This document shows, one piece after another, positions 34,304-39,577 of a stretch of 39,577 nt of DNA. How positions within the stretch are numbered: the stretch's first letter is position 1; every line of letters starts with the position of its first letter. The notes beneath the pieces are model-generated. The model ran no database searches, was not told the origin of the DNA, and saw nothing but the letters and a program-made list of their open reading frames with translations. The stretch is from positions 1 through 39,577 of the forward strand of contig MHBH01000021.1 in the NCBI GenBank assembly GCA_001804805.1, given 5' to 3'. A program made the translations under genes and the position numbers. The stretch is from Lentisphaerae bacterium GWF2_49_21 (lineage in GTDB: Bacteria; Verrucomicrobiota; Lentisphaeria; Victivallales; GWF2-50-93).

Positions 34304-34446
34304 CTAATAGTCTCGAAATAGTATTGACATTATGCCAATTGAAAATTGGCAGGTAGGGACGGCTCTCCGAGCCGTCCGCGGCGCTCTCGGAGAGAGCGCC
34401 GAGAGAGCGCCCTACCTTTTCGTCAATTCAATTGTGGAACTATTAG
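34304..34446. mobile_element. 143-bp TA-flanked miniature inverted-repeat element (nested)
   Basis: Imperfect terminal repeats of about 25 bases start CTAATAGT and end ACTATTAG (19 of 25 match by eye, closing on ATTGAC). TA occurs directly on both sides (34302-34303 and 34447-34448). Removing the element and one TA restores GGCT-TA-ACTACAAAC, the exact reverse complement of the uninterrupted copy at 36866-36975. This is the footprint of a mariner-like, TA-specific insertion. No transposase is in the window. Confidence 0.75.
34351..34418. repeat. AAGGTAGGG/CCCTACCTT element, copy 3
   Basis: A 68-base copy of the family seen at 14178-14246, with GACGGCTCTCC/GAGCCGTC and GGCGCTCTC/GAGAGCGCC hairpins and a duplicated GAGAGAGCGCC unit. 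It lies inside the TA-flanked element, making a three-level nest. Confidence 0.85.
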
Positions 34447-34549
34447 TAACTACAAACAATGTAGAAAAATGAAGAGGCTGGAATATATTCCATCCCTGCA
34501 GGACGTTTCATTTTCCTATATACATCTCGAAGGAAAATTACAGGCTATG

Positions 34550-35206
34550 CTATTTCGAAAGCTTCTCGAAGTCCGCCTGGCCGCCCTTGAATGCCTTCGC
34601 CTTTTCACCGACACGGACGATCGTCAGCTTGTTGATCTTGTCGCCCTGTGCAATGGCGTCGACTACGGACTGCCCTTCGATGACGTGTCCGAAGATGGTA
34701 TGCTTGCCGTCGAGATGCGGAGTAGGAACATGGGTGATGAAGAACTGGCTGCCGTTCGTGCCCGGACCGGCATTGGCCATTGAGAGGATTCCGGGCTTGT
34801 CGTGCTTAAGGTCGTCACTGAACTCGTCCTTGAACTGATATCCCGGTCCGCCGCGGCCGGTGCCCGTCGGATCGCCGCCCTGGATCATGAAGTCCTTGAT
34901 CACGCGGTGGAACACGAGACCGTCGTAGAAAGGATCCTTCTGGACCTTGGGCGCGGACTTATCCTTCGAATAGTTCTTGGTGCCCTCGGCGAGACCGACG
35001 AAGTTGGCGACCGTCAACGGAGTTTTCTCAAACTCGAGCTGGACGATGATCTTGCCCTTGGTGGTGTCAAACTCGGCGTACAATCCATCCTTCAATTCGG
35101 CGGCATTTGCCATTGGTGCGGCACCAAGCAGCACAGCGGTGCCCGTCAAGCCGAAAATAAAACCCATTGTCTTCTGCCAAACGCCCAGATTCATGAATGC
35201 TTTCAT
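34550..35206 (-). CDS. Exported cyclophilin-type peptidyl-prolyl isomerase
   Basis: Periplasmic folding catalyst of 218 residues. The Sec signal (about 1-35) ends PMANA-AEL. The cyclophilin domain keeps the active-site text [39 protein letters not shown] and [13 protein letters not shown], so all main catalytic residues are present. An extra loop [15 protein letters not shown] lies before [16 protein letters not shown] precedes ATG 35206. It stands alone between repeat-rich gaps. Confidence 0.94.
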   Translation of the reverse strand: MKAFMNLGVWQKTMGFIFGLTGTAVLLGAAPMANAAELKDGLYAEFDTTKGKIIVQLEFEKTPLTVANFVGLAEGTKNYSKDKSAPKVQKDPFYDGLVFHRVIKDFMIQGGDPTGTGRGGPGYQFKDEFSDDLKHDKPGILSMANAGPGTNGSQFFITHVPTPHLDGKHTIFGHVIEGQSVVDAIAQGDKINKLTIVRVGEKAKAFKGGQADFEKLSK

Positions 35207-35587
35207 TCTATATCTCCCTTTATGTTTTTACATTTTATAATTCCGGAAAGATAATCCGGAGACAGCGAAGAATCAAGTGTTTTCTATTGGGTGGACGGGG
35301 GAACCTAATGTCTATGTTCTCATTCGAAGTTGGATCTTCGACCTGTCCCCCGCAGCCAAGGCGGATTTGCGCGTTAAGTAGGTCGGGCTTTCCAGCCCGA
35401 CAAGATGGCGGCCAGGAATGACCGCCTTACTTTTTGAATGCAACTCAGCATTAGGCTGTCTTTATGATTATAACCTTAACTTATCTTCATTCTATCCAGA
35501 CCTTGTTGCTCCCTTGTATTTGCCACCTTGGACCATATCTTATCGTGAAATTTATGGAAATCTTATGAAAGGACATGCATAAACCAT
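35207..35587. other. Intergenic region with small hairpins
   Basis: The 381-base gap holds the hairpin GTCGGGCT-ttcc-AGCCCGAC (35382-35401) and GGCGG/CCGCC just beyond it. No coding frame of substance is visible. The first 80 bases include the AT-rich upstream region of the cyclophilin gene. Confidence 0.55.
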
Positions 35588-36484
35588 ATGAAAATATTGC
35601 TCACCGGAGCCGCGGGAAACCTTGGCTCGACCGTCTGCAGGAAACTGTATGAGGAAGGGTTCGAGATAGTCGCCACCGACCAGCACATGCGGAAGGATCT
35701 GCCGGTCAAGCTGCAGGTCGCGGATCTGACTGACCGGATCGTCTGCTACGGGCTTATGGAAGGCGCCGATGCCATCGTCCATCTGGCGGCCCACCCCAAC
35801 GACGGGCTTCCTATAAAACAGGATCTTCTGAACGACAACCTGTCGATTACCATGAACCTTCTCCACGCCGCCTGGGAATCCGGCATAAACAAATTCCTCT
35901 CCGCCAGTTCCGTGCAGGCCATGACACAGGACCGGAGAATGGCCGATGACGGGACGGTTCCCAAGTCATCATTGAAATATCTGCCTCTCGACGGGGAAGC
36001 TCCGGCGAATCCGGGCAACGTATATGGATTGAGCAAGCAGCTATGCGAGGAACTGCTGAGTTTTTATGCCCGGGAAAAAGGCATGTCCTGTATCGCATTC
36101 CGTTTCCCCTTCCTCTTCAATCCTGAATATCTCAAATATTACAGGCGATATCGCATGAGCTGGAAGATATATGTGAGCCAGCAGACAAATCTTGAAGAGT
36201 GCTTTGCAGCCCTGTCAGTCAACGATTCAGCCCGTCTTATCTCAGCAGTCCTCAAGGCGGATATTTCCGGATACAGGTGCTATTATCCGGCAAGCCCGAT
36301 CCCTGTCATCAACGAAAGCATACCCGTGCTGCTGAAGAAATATTACAAGGGCGTTGAGCTCAGGAAGCCGCTTGCGGAACTCAAGTCCCTGGTCGACATC
36401 TCAAAGATCACCAAGGAGACCGGATGGACTCCAGAGGACAATGTATACAGGATGATCAAGGAAGGACTGAAGGAGAAGGCGTGA
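35588..36484 (+). CDS. NAD-dependent epimerase/dehydratase family protein
   Basis: Extended short-chain dehydrogenase of 298 residues. The Rossmann motif TGAAGNLG is at 6-13, the acidic Asp31 after the second strand favours NAD, and the catalytic set is Ser107/Ser108 with Tyr146-x-x-x-Lys150 (VYGLSK). The C-terminal half is typical of nucleotide-sugar epimerases but too general to name a substrate. AAAGG lies 17 bases before ATG 35588, so the start is only fairly sure. No sugar-biosynthesis neighbours. Confidence 0.85.
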   Translation: MKILLTGAAGNLGSTVCRKLYEEGFEIVATDQHMRKDLPVKLQVADLTDRIVCYGLMEGADAIVHLAAHPNDGLPIKQDLLNDNLSITMNLLHAAWESGINKFLSASSVQAMTQDRRMADDGTVPKSSLKYLPLDGEAPANPGNVYGLSKQLCEELLSFYAREKGMSCIAFRFPFLFNPEYLKYYRRYRMSWKIYVSQQTNLEECFAALSVNDSARLISAVLKADISGYRCYYPASPIPVINESIPVLLKKYYKGVELRKPLAELKSLVDISKITKETGWTPEDNVYRMIKEGLKEKA

Positions 36485-36865
36485 TTTAAGTCTTGAACAT
36501 CGAACATCCGCCGTCGCCAAGGCTATGGCGGACACAGTCCAACTTCGAACTTTCAACTTCGAATGAATTTATGGAGCGCCGGCATCTTGTCGGCAACAAG
36601 AATGTGGTACAGGCGTTTGCCACGTCGAATGACTGTGGTCTCGCCTGTAATTAAGTTCCAAGTTCCAAACCTCCAAGTTCCAGACAAGTTCCAGCATTCA
36701 AACAAATAAATTCCCAACCATACACGTAAACAATTCAATCAAGAACACGTCTTGCGACGTTAATCCGCCGTCGCTGGGAAGCTATGGCGCGACATGCTAC
36801 AAACGAATTCATAAGAATTTAATTGCATATGTTCGTAGCCTGTACCACGCTCTCAAATTTCCAGA
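36485..36865. repeat. Repeat-rich gap, left part
   Basis: No gene is seen. It includes TCCGCC...GGCGGA hairpins around GTCGCCAAGGCTAT (36507-36532) and GTCGCTGGGAAGCTAT (36764-36792), a GGTCTCGCCTGTAATT unit (36638-36652) repeated at 37028-37044, and an AAGTTCCAAGTTCC short repeat (36653-36695). Confidence 0.7.
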
Positions 36866-36975
36866 CTTCGTTTGTAGTTAAGCCATTATTGGCTGTGGTT
36901 TTCAAATCCGGGAACACGCAAGAATGTTTACCCGCCTCTGGCGGCGCCGAAGGCGACCAGGGCGTTAACTACGAG
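36866..36975. mobile_element. Miniature element with CTTCGTTTGTAGTTAA end, second copy
   Basis: Left end CTTCGTTTGTAGTTAAGCC followed by ATTATTGGCTGTG; right end GGCGTTAACTACGAG. It shares GGAACACGCAAGAATG with the copy at 34229-34461 and has its own GC-rich insert CCCGCCTCTGGCGGCGCC. It is uninterrupted at the TA where the other copy carries the 143-bp insertion. Confidence 0.65.
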
Positions 36976-37121
36976 CAAAAACAGGAAAAAACACTCACAG
37001 ACCTCCACCTTCGATATTCGTATAACGGCGTCTCGCCTGTAATTCCAGAGTTATTAACCACTAACCTGTCCTCCATAGCCTTGGCGACGGAGGATCTTCA
37101 CTTATCTTGCACTAATAATAT
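36976..37121. repeat. Repeat-rich gap, right part
   Basis: No gene is seen. It carries the second GTCTCGCCTGTAATT unit (37028-37044) and an inverted copy of the GTCGCCAAGGCTATGG hairpin (37071-37092). Confidence 0.6.
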
Positions 37122-37166
37122 TTTGCCGTGAGATTGCCTTTGTCCCAATGGAAATCTCACGGCAAA
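37122..37166. terminator. 14-bp inverted repeat downstream of the integrase gene
   Basis: TTTGCCGTGAGATT (37122-37135) and AATCTCACGGCAAA (37153-37166) are exact reverse complements around 17 bases. It lies 65 bases beyond the integrase stop and ends in an A/T-rich border on both sides, so it may terminate transcripts in either direction. Confidence 0.45.
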
Positions 37167-37230
37167 TGATTTCTATCTTTAATTCCCATTAGTGTCAGAT
37201 TAGCGTGGATTAGTGGTGAAGATTCTTGCT

Positions 37231-38514
37231 TCATGCACTTAACTTGTCCAGCGGACTTTCCACCACCGCCAGCTTCTTCTGGGCAACATGAGTATAGATC
37301 ATGGTTGTCTCCAGGCTCTTATGCCCGAGTAGTTCCTGTATCACTTTGACATCCGTCCCGTTTTCAAGAAGATGTGTCGCATAGCTGTGCCTGAACGAAT
37401 GACTCGTTCCATGTTTGTTCACCTCGGCCTTCTCTATTGCAACCTTCACCATTTTCTGAACCGTATTGTCAAGGACGTGATGCCTCATCACCTTGCCTGA
37501 ACGTGGATCTACGGATGGCTTCGCCATCGGGAAAAACCATTGCCATCCAAACTGTTTAGATGCATTCGGATATTTCCGATCAAGCGCCTCCGGCATATGG
37601 ACTTCCCCATAGCCATGAGATATGTCCTCCTCATAAAGCCCCTTCAACCTCTCAAGATGCTTCTTCAAATCTTCCCTAAGCGACACAGGCATGGGCACCA
37701 TCCTGTCCTTGTCGCCTTTCGCCGCCCGAATATGCAATAGCCCTCTTTCCAGATCGATGTTGTTCACCCTGAGGCGCATGCATTCGTTCAGCCTCAGCCC
37801 GCATCCATACATCAGCTTGACCATCAGCGCCGCAGTCCCTTCAAGGTAAGATATGATCTTTGCGACTTCCGCAACACTGAACACCACAGGCAGCCTCAAC
37901 GGTTTCTTCGCCCTTACATTCCCACTCATGTCTCCCATCTCCCTCAAGAGGACATTCCTGTATAGAAATAAGATCGCACAGAACGACTGGTTCTGGGTCG
38001 AGGCCGAAACATGCATCTTAACAGCCAGATAAGCCAGATAATTCCTTACATCCTCGTCTGTTATCCCCAGCACGTTCTCCTTCCTGACATATTCAGCGAA
38101 TTTCCCGATGCACTCGAGGTATGTCCTCTCCGTGCTGTATGCATAATGCCTCAGCCGCAGGCACTCCTTGTACTTCAATATCGCCTCCTCCCAGGAAAGC
38201 CGGACGGGGGCCGGCTTTTCCACCGTACCCGTTGGAACCTGCGGCTTGAGATTCATCTTAAGGAAATTTGTCACATACATCCTGACAGCGTTTTCAGCCT
38301 GGCGCACCTGCCAGTCCTGATACCTGTTATCCTTGCTCATGGCATTAATGAAAGCGGCAATTGTGCGTGGATCTATGGCCTCCGACCTGTAATTAATGCC
38401 ATGAAGGTATTTGTCCGCCCAGTTGACGTAATATTTGGCCTTGTCCTTCTGCACCATCCTGCTGTCTATCAGGAACTTCTCAAACTCCATCAGTTTCGCG
38501 CAGTATGTGTCCAT
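37231..38514 (-). CDS. intI: Integron integrase (IntI) with extra N-terminal domain
   Basis: Tyrosine recombinase that inserts and excises gene cassettes at attI and attC. It is 427 residues, against about 340 for IntI1. The catalytic set is Arg241 (GCGLRLNE), a Lys at 266-269 (KGDKD), His372 and Arg375 (HSFRHSYATH), His398 (LLGH) and Tyr407 (TMIYTHV). Residues about 306-347 carry the insert that marks IntI and is absent from XerCD: MPEALDRKYPNA, QWFFP, DPRSGKVMRHH. The core-binding domain is about 105-195. Residues 1-90 form an additional SAM-like domain. AGGAAAGGCAAGG precedes ATG 38514. It is divergent from the cassette array, the usual arrangement. Confidence 0.95.
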   Translation of the reverse strand: MDTYCAKLMEFEKFLIDSRMVQKDKAKYYVNWADKYLHGINYRSEAIDPRTIAAFINAMSKDNRYQDWQVRQAENAVRMYVTNFLKMNLKPQVPTGTVEKPAPVRLSWEEAILKYKECLRLRHYAYSTERTYLECIGKFAEYVRKENVLGITDEDVRNYLAYLAVKMHVSASTQNQSFCAILFLYRNVLLREMGDMSGNVRAKKPLRLPVVFSVAEVAKIISYLEGTAALMVKLMYGCGLRLNECMRLRVNNIDLERGLLHIRAAKGDKDRMVPMPVSLREDLKKHLERLKGLYEEDISHGYGEVHMPEALDRKYPNASKQFGWQWFFPMAKPSVDPRSGKVMRHHVLDNTVQKMVKVAIEKAEVNKHGTSHSFRHSYATHLLENGTDVKVIQELLGHKSLETTMIYTHVAQKKLAVVESPLDKLSA

Positions 38515-38621
38515 ATTACCTTGCCTTTCCTGTTTTAGCGGTTATATTATAACTAAATATTTCAGTTATCATGAATTCCTGATAATACTGATAACTACCA
38601 GTAAAAGATGACTTTATCTAA

Positions 38622-38650
38622 TATATATTAGCATTATATTGCAATTTCAA
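38622..38650 (-). promoter_or_regulatory. Candidate intI promoter
   Basis: On the minus strand TTGAAA (38650-38645), a 17-base spacer and TATATA (38627-38622). The -10 lies in a 12-base palindrome TAATATATATTA (38619-38630). I see no match to the LexA boxes known from Proteobacteria, but the LexA site of this lineage may differ. Confidence 0.5.
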
Positions 38651-38738
38651 GCGATGTTTTGCATTTTTTCACAAATAATAACCTAGAGGAAACTCTGTTT
38701 TTCTTAAAAACAGGAATTCCTTATAAATACAGTTATGC
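38651..38738 (+). other. Probable attI site and leader of the cassette array
   Basis: The last bases before the first cassette. The core site GTTATGC (38732-38738) fits G|TT at the crossover, so the boundary is 38732/38733; it is fixed by complementarity with GCATAAC in the attC of cassette 1. A TATAAAT box (38722-38728) 6 bases upstream of the cassette ATG could serve as a -10 for a leaderless transcript. The left border of attI is not determinable by eye. Confidence 0.65.
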
Positions 38739-39032
38739 AAAAAATAAAATTAATAGAACTGGGAATAGGCTTACTGTTTTTAACGGTATTATATTTTGTG
38801 TTCTTAATGCCTATGACCACATCATTTATGAAAAATCCTAGTTATGAACTAAAATACAAGGAACAGGTCGAAGTAACAAGTCATACAGGGATCTGTGCAT
38901 TTTTTGCTGGCCTATCTATTGCTCTTATCATTTCTGGACTTATTGCAAAAGAAAATAAATAAACAGACAAGAAATAGAGGCATAACCAATGCGGCCTCAC
39001 CGAACCGGAGTACCGTTCGGTAGGCCTTGGCG
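38733..39032 (+). mobile_element. Integron gene cassette 1
   Basis: A 300-base cassette. It begins TTATGC and ends at the G of the attC core site. One open reading frame fills it. AT-rich compared with the genes to the left of the integrase. The borders follow from G|TT at both ends and from pairing of its first bases with R'' (GCATAAC) of its own attC. Confidence 0.85.
38735..38962 (+). CDS. Cassette 1: small two-helix membrane protein, unknown function
   Basis: A 75-residue protein I do not recognise. Two hydrophobic segments, about 8-27 (ELGIGLLFLTVLYFVFLMP) and 52-69 (GICAFFAGLSIALIISGL), are joined by a polar, lysine/glutamate-containing loop. Both ends are short and basic, suggesting a hairpin in the inner membrane. 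The ATG is at bases 3-5 of the cassette, inside the recombination core site, so no ribosome binding site travels with the cassette. Codon use is AT-rich, unlike the chromosomal genes, which fits acquired DNA. Confidence 0.75.
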   Translation: MQKIKLIELGIGLLFLTVLYFVFLMPMTTSFMKNPSYELKYKEQVEVTSHTGICAFFAGLSIALIISGLIAKENK

Positions 39033-39038
39033 TTCTAC
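38980..39038 (+). other. attC recombination site of cassette 1
   Basis: A 59-base attC. R'' is GCATAAC (38980-38986) and R' is GTTCTAC (39032-39038). The stem pairs GGCCT-c-ACCGAAC with GTTCGGT-AGGCC, leaving one extrahelical base, and the loop is CGGAGTACC. CCAA/TTGG adds an outer pair and leaves an unpaired spacer. These are the defining structural marks of attC. Confidence 0.9.
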
Positions 39039-39494
39039 ATGAAAATAATTAAACCCATAATTTTGTTTATATTCCTCATCTTGATTGCGGGGTGTGAAAA
39101 GAAAAAAATATCGCCTTCAGCGCTTACGGGAGAAAAACTTTTGACACAGCTTAAATCTGATTTGTCCAAAGCTAATATAATTCTCAATGGAGAGAGCATA
39201 AATATTGAAGTTAGATGGATGCCTCTTCCAGATGCACAAAATTGCCAGCGTCGGCTCGATATATATCTTGCCGATAATCGGATTGGCGCATTCTTAAATC
39301 CAATTCGGCTTGAACCTAAAGGGTGGCATCAAGAAATGACAAAAGAAATCAGAAAAAATGTTGATAGATATTTAAGAGATAATAGAATTGTCGAGACTCA
39401 AATACAAGTAGGGCAAGAGATTGAAAACTATTATGAATAGGTCGTAGAACTATCGGCCTCACCGAACGGAGTACCGTTCGGTAGGCCTAATACG
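39033..39494 (+). mobile_element. Integron gene cassette 2
   Basis: A 462-base cassette beginning TTCTAC and ending at the G of the second attC. Its first bases complement R'' GTAGAAC of its own attC exactly, as expected for a cassette that once circularised. It holds one open reading frame. Confidence 0.88.
39039..39440 (+). CDS. Cassette 2: lipoprotein of unknown function
   Basis: A 133-residue protein with a lipoprotein signal: basic start MKIIK, hydrophobic core and lipobox LIAGC (Cys19), then a lysine-rich stretch. The mature part is polar and probably alpha/beta (about 55-75 NIEVRWMPLPDAQ, 75-95 RRLDIYLADNRIGAF, C-terminal helix EIRKNVDRYLRDNR). I do not recognise the family. The ATG is base 7 of the cassette. 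An in-frame TTG at 39027 within the attC of cassette 1, behind GGTAGG, could be used instead and would add four residues. Confidence 0.78.
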   Translation: MKIIKPIILFIFLILIAGCEKKKISPSALTGEKLLTQLKSDLSKANIILNGESINIEVRWMPLPDAQNCQRRLDIYLADNRIGAFLNPIRLEPKGWHQEMTKEIRKNVDRYLRDNRIVETQIQVGQEIENYYE

Positions 39495-39500
39495 TTCTCT
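39444..39500 (+). other. attC recombination site of cassette 2
   Basis: A 57-base attC. R'' is GTAGAAC (39444-39450) and R' is GTTCTCT (39494-39500). The stem-loop is the same as in the first attC apart from one base fewer in the loop (GGAGTACC), with the same extrahelical C on this strand. The spacer bases differ, as usual between cassettes. Confidence 0.9.
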
Positions 39501-39521
39501 AAGAAAATATGAACGGATCAT

Positions 39522-39577
39522 ATGGATAAGACAAAAGAACACAAGACATCAAGAAATAGAAAGAGAACCATGCCCCT
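39522..39577 (+). CDS. Cassette 3: start of an open reading frame, cut by the window end
   Basis: The third cassette starts at 39495 (TTCTCT). An ATG at 39522 opens a frame that stays open for 18 codons to the window edge, with a lysine/arginine-rich start (MDKTKEHKTSRNRKRTM). ACGGA lies about 8 bases before it, so here a ribosome binding site may be present. An ATG at 39509 stops after six codons. The product cannot be judged. Confidence 0.4.
   Translation, partial: MDKTKEHKTSRNRKRTMP

Larger units (their letters stand above)
34229..34461. mobile_element. Miniature element with CTTCGTTTGTAGTTAA ends, interrupted by a second element
   Basis: Ends are CTTCGTTTGTAGTTAA (34229-34244) and its near reverse complement at 34447-34461, once the insert 34304-34446 and one TA are removed. 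The inner text (GCGTGTTCTTGTC and CACAGCCAACAATGGC) matches, in reverse, the copy at 36866-36975. It carries no gene. This accounts for much of the 468-base gap between the ABC-F and cyclophilin genes. Confidence 0.7.

Noticed and set aside
36823-37131. Plus-strand open frame in the gap before the integrase
   Set aside because: It is composed of dispersed repeats (36866-36975 and 37071-37092) and has no coding character.
36485-37230. CRISPR array or degenerate attC sites in the repeat-rich gap
   Set aside because: Repeats differ in type and spacing, so no CRISPR pattern. The GTTAACT and TAGTTAA ends do not fit the G-TT-RRRY core, so they are not called attC.
37231-38514. Plain XerC/XerD or phage integrase
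   Set aside because: The segment between about residues 306 and 347, with ALDRKYPNA, DPRSGKVMRHH and related text, is the integron-integrase insert, and attC sites lie next door.
38659-38841. Open frame starting in the attI region and running into cassette 1
   Set aside because: It is in another frame from the cassette gene, crosses the cassette border and has no recognisable composition. A translational coupling role is possible but unsupported.
1-39577. tRNA, rRNA, tmRNA or riboswitch
   Set aside because: No cloverleaf, rRNA text or known riboswitch core was recognised by eye. A covariance-model scan would be needed to exclude them formally.

Overview
This window reads as a chromosomal stretch of a Gram-negative, diderm bacterium. 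It carries an RND efflux operon, lipoproteins with clear lipoboxes, and a complete Mla/Pqi-type lipid transport locus. Gene density is high but many intergenic gaps hold short dispersed palindromic repeats of at least five families. That repeat-rich style and the gene mix suggest a member of the PVC group (Lentisphaerota, Kiritimatiellota or Verrucomicrobiota). This is an impression from sequence style, not a proven assignment. I see no rRNA, tRNA, CRISPR array or transposase gene.

Layout. Positions 1-5240 (minus strand) hold a tetR - adaptor - RND pump - outer-membrane lipoprotein operon with a palindromic operator. Positions 5311-8341 hold a GH63-like glucosidase and a truncated ORF6N gene. 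Positions 8680-15457 are a signalling region: two class III adenylate cyclases of different subtypes, a V4R protein, then a sensor kinase, a single-domain response regulator and an HD phosphohydrolase. Positions 15639-20847 hold a GH13 enzyme, an MlaA lipoprotein fused to an alpha/beta hydrolase, and a diacylglycerol glycosyltransferase-like protein. Positions 20901-22277 hold a partner-switching pair (STAS plus anti-sigma kinase) with a bacteriohemerythrin.

Positions 22626-30510 (minus strand) form one lipid-transport block: PqiC-like lipoprotein, MlaE with a fused STAS domain, MlaF, MlaD, two separate PqiA halves, PqiB, and a second PqiC. Together with the MlaA-hydrolase fusion this gives outer-membrane, periplasmic and inner-membrane parts of a phospholipid trafficking route. 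Repeats have inserted into this block, including one inside the signal peptide of the second PqiC. Positions 30744-36484 hold a class I aldolase, an ABC-F ATPase, a periplasmic cyclophilin and an NAD-dependent epimerase, separated by nested repeats.

The most notable region is 37231-39577, a chromosomal integron. An integron integrase (IntI, with the family-specific insert and an extra N-terminal domain) points left. Diverging to the right are two complete gene cassettes and the start of a third. The two attC sites are almost identical in their hairpin core, and each cassette's first bases complement the R'' box of its own attC site, so the cassette borders can be set to the base. The cassettes encode a small two-helix membrane protein and a lipoprotein, both of unknown function. 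Both open reading frames start 2-6 bases inside the cassette and carry no ribosome binding site of their own.
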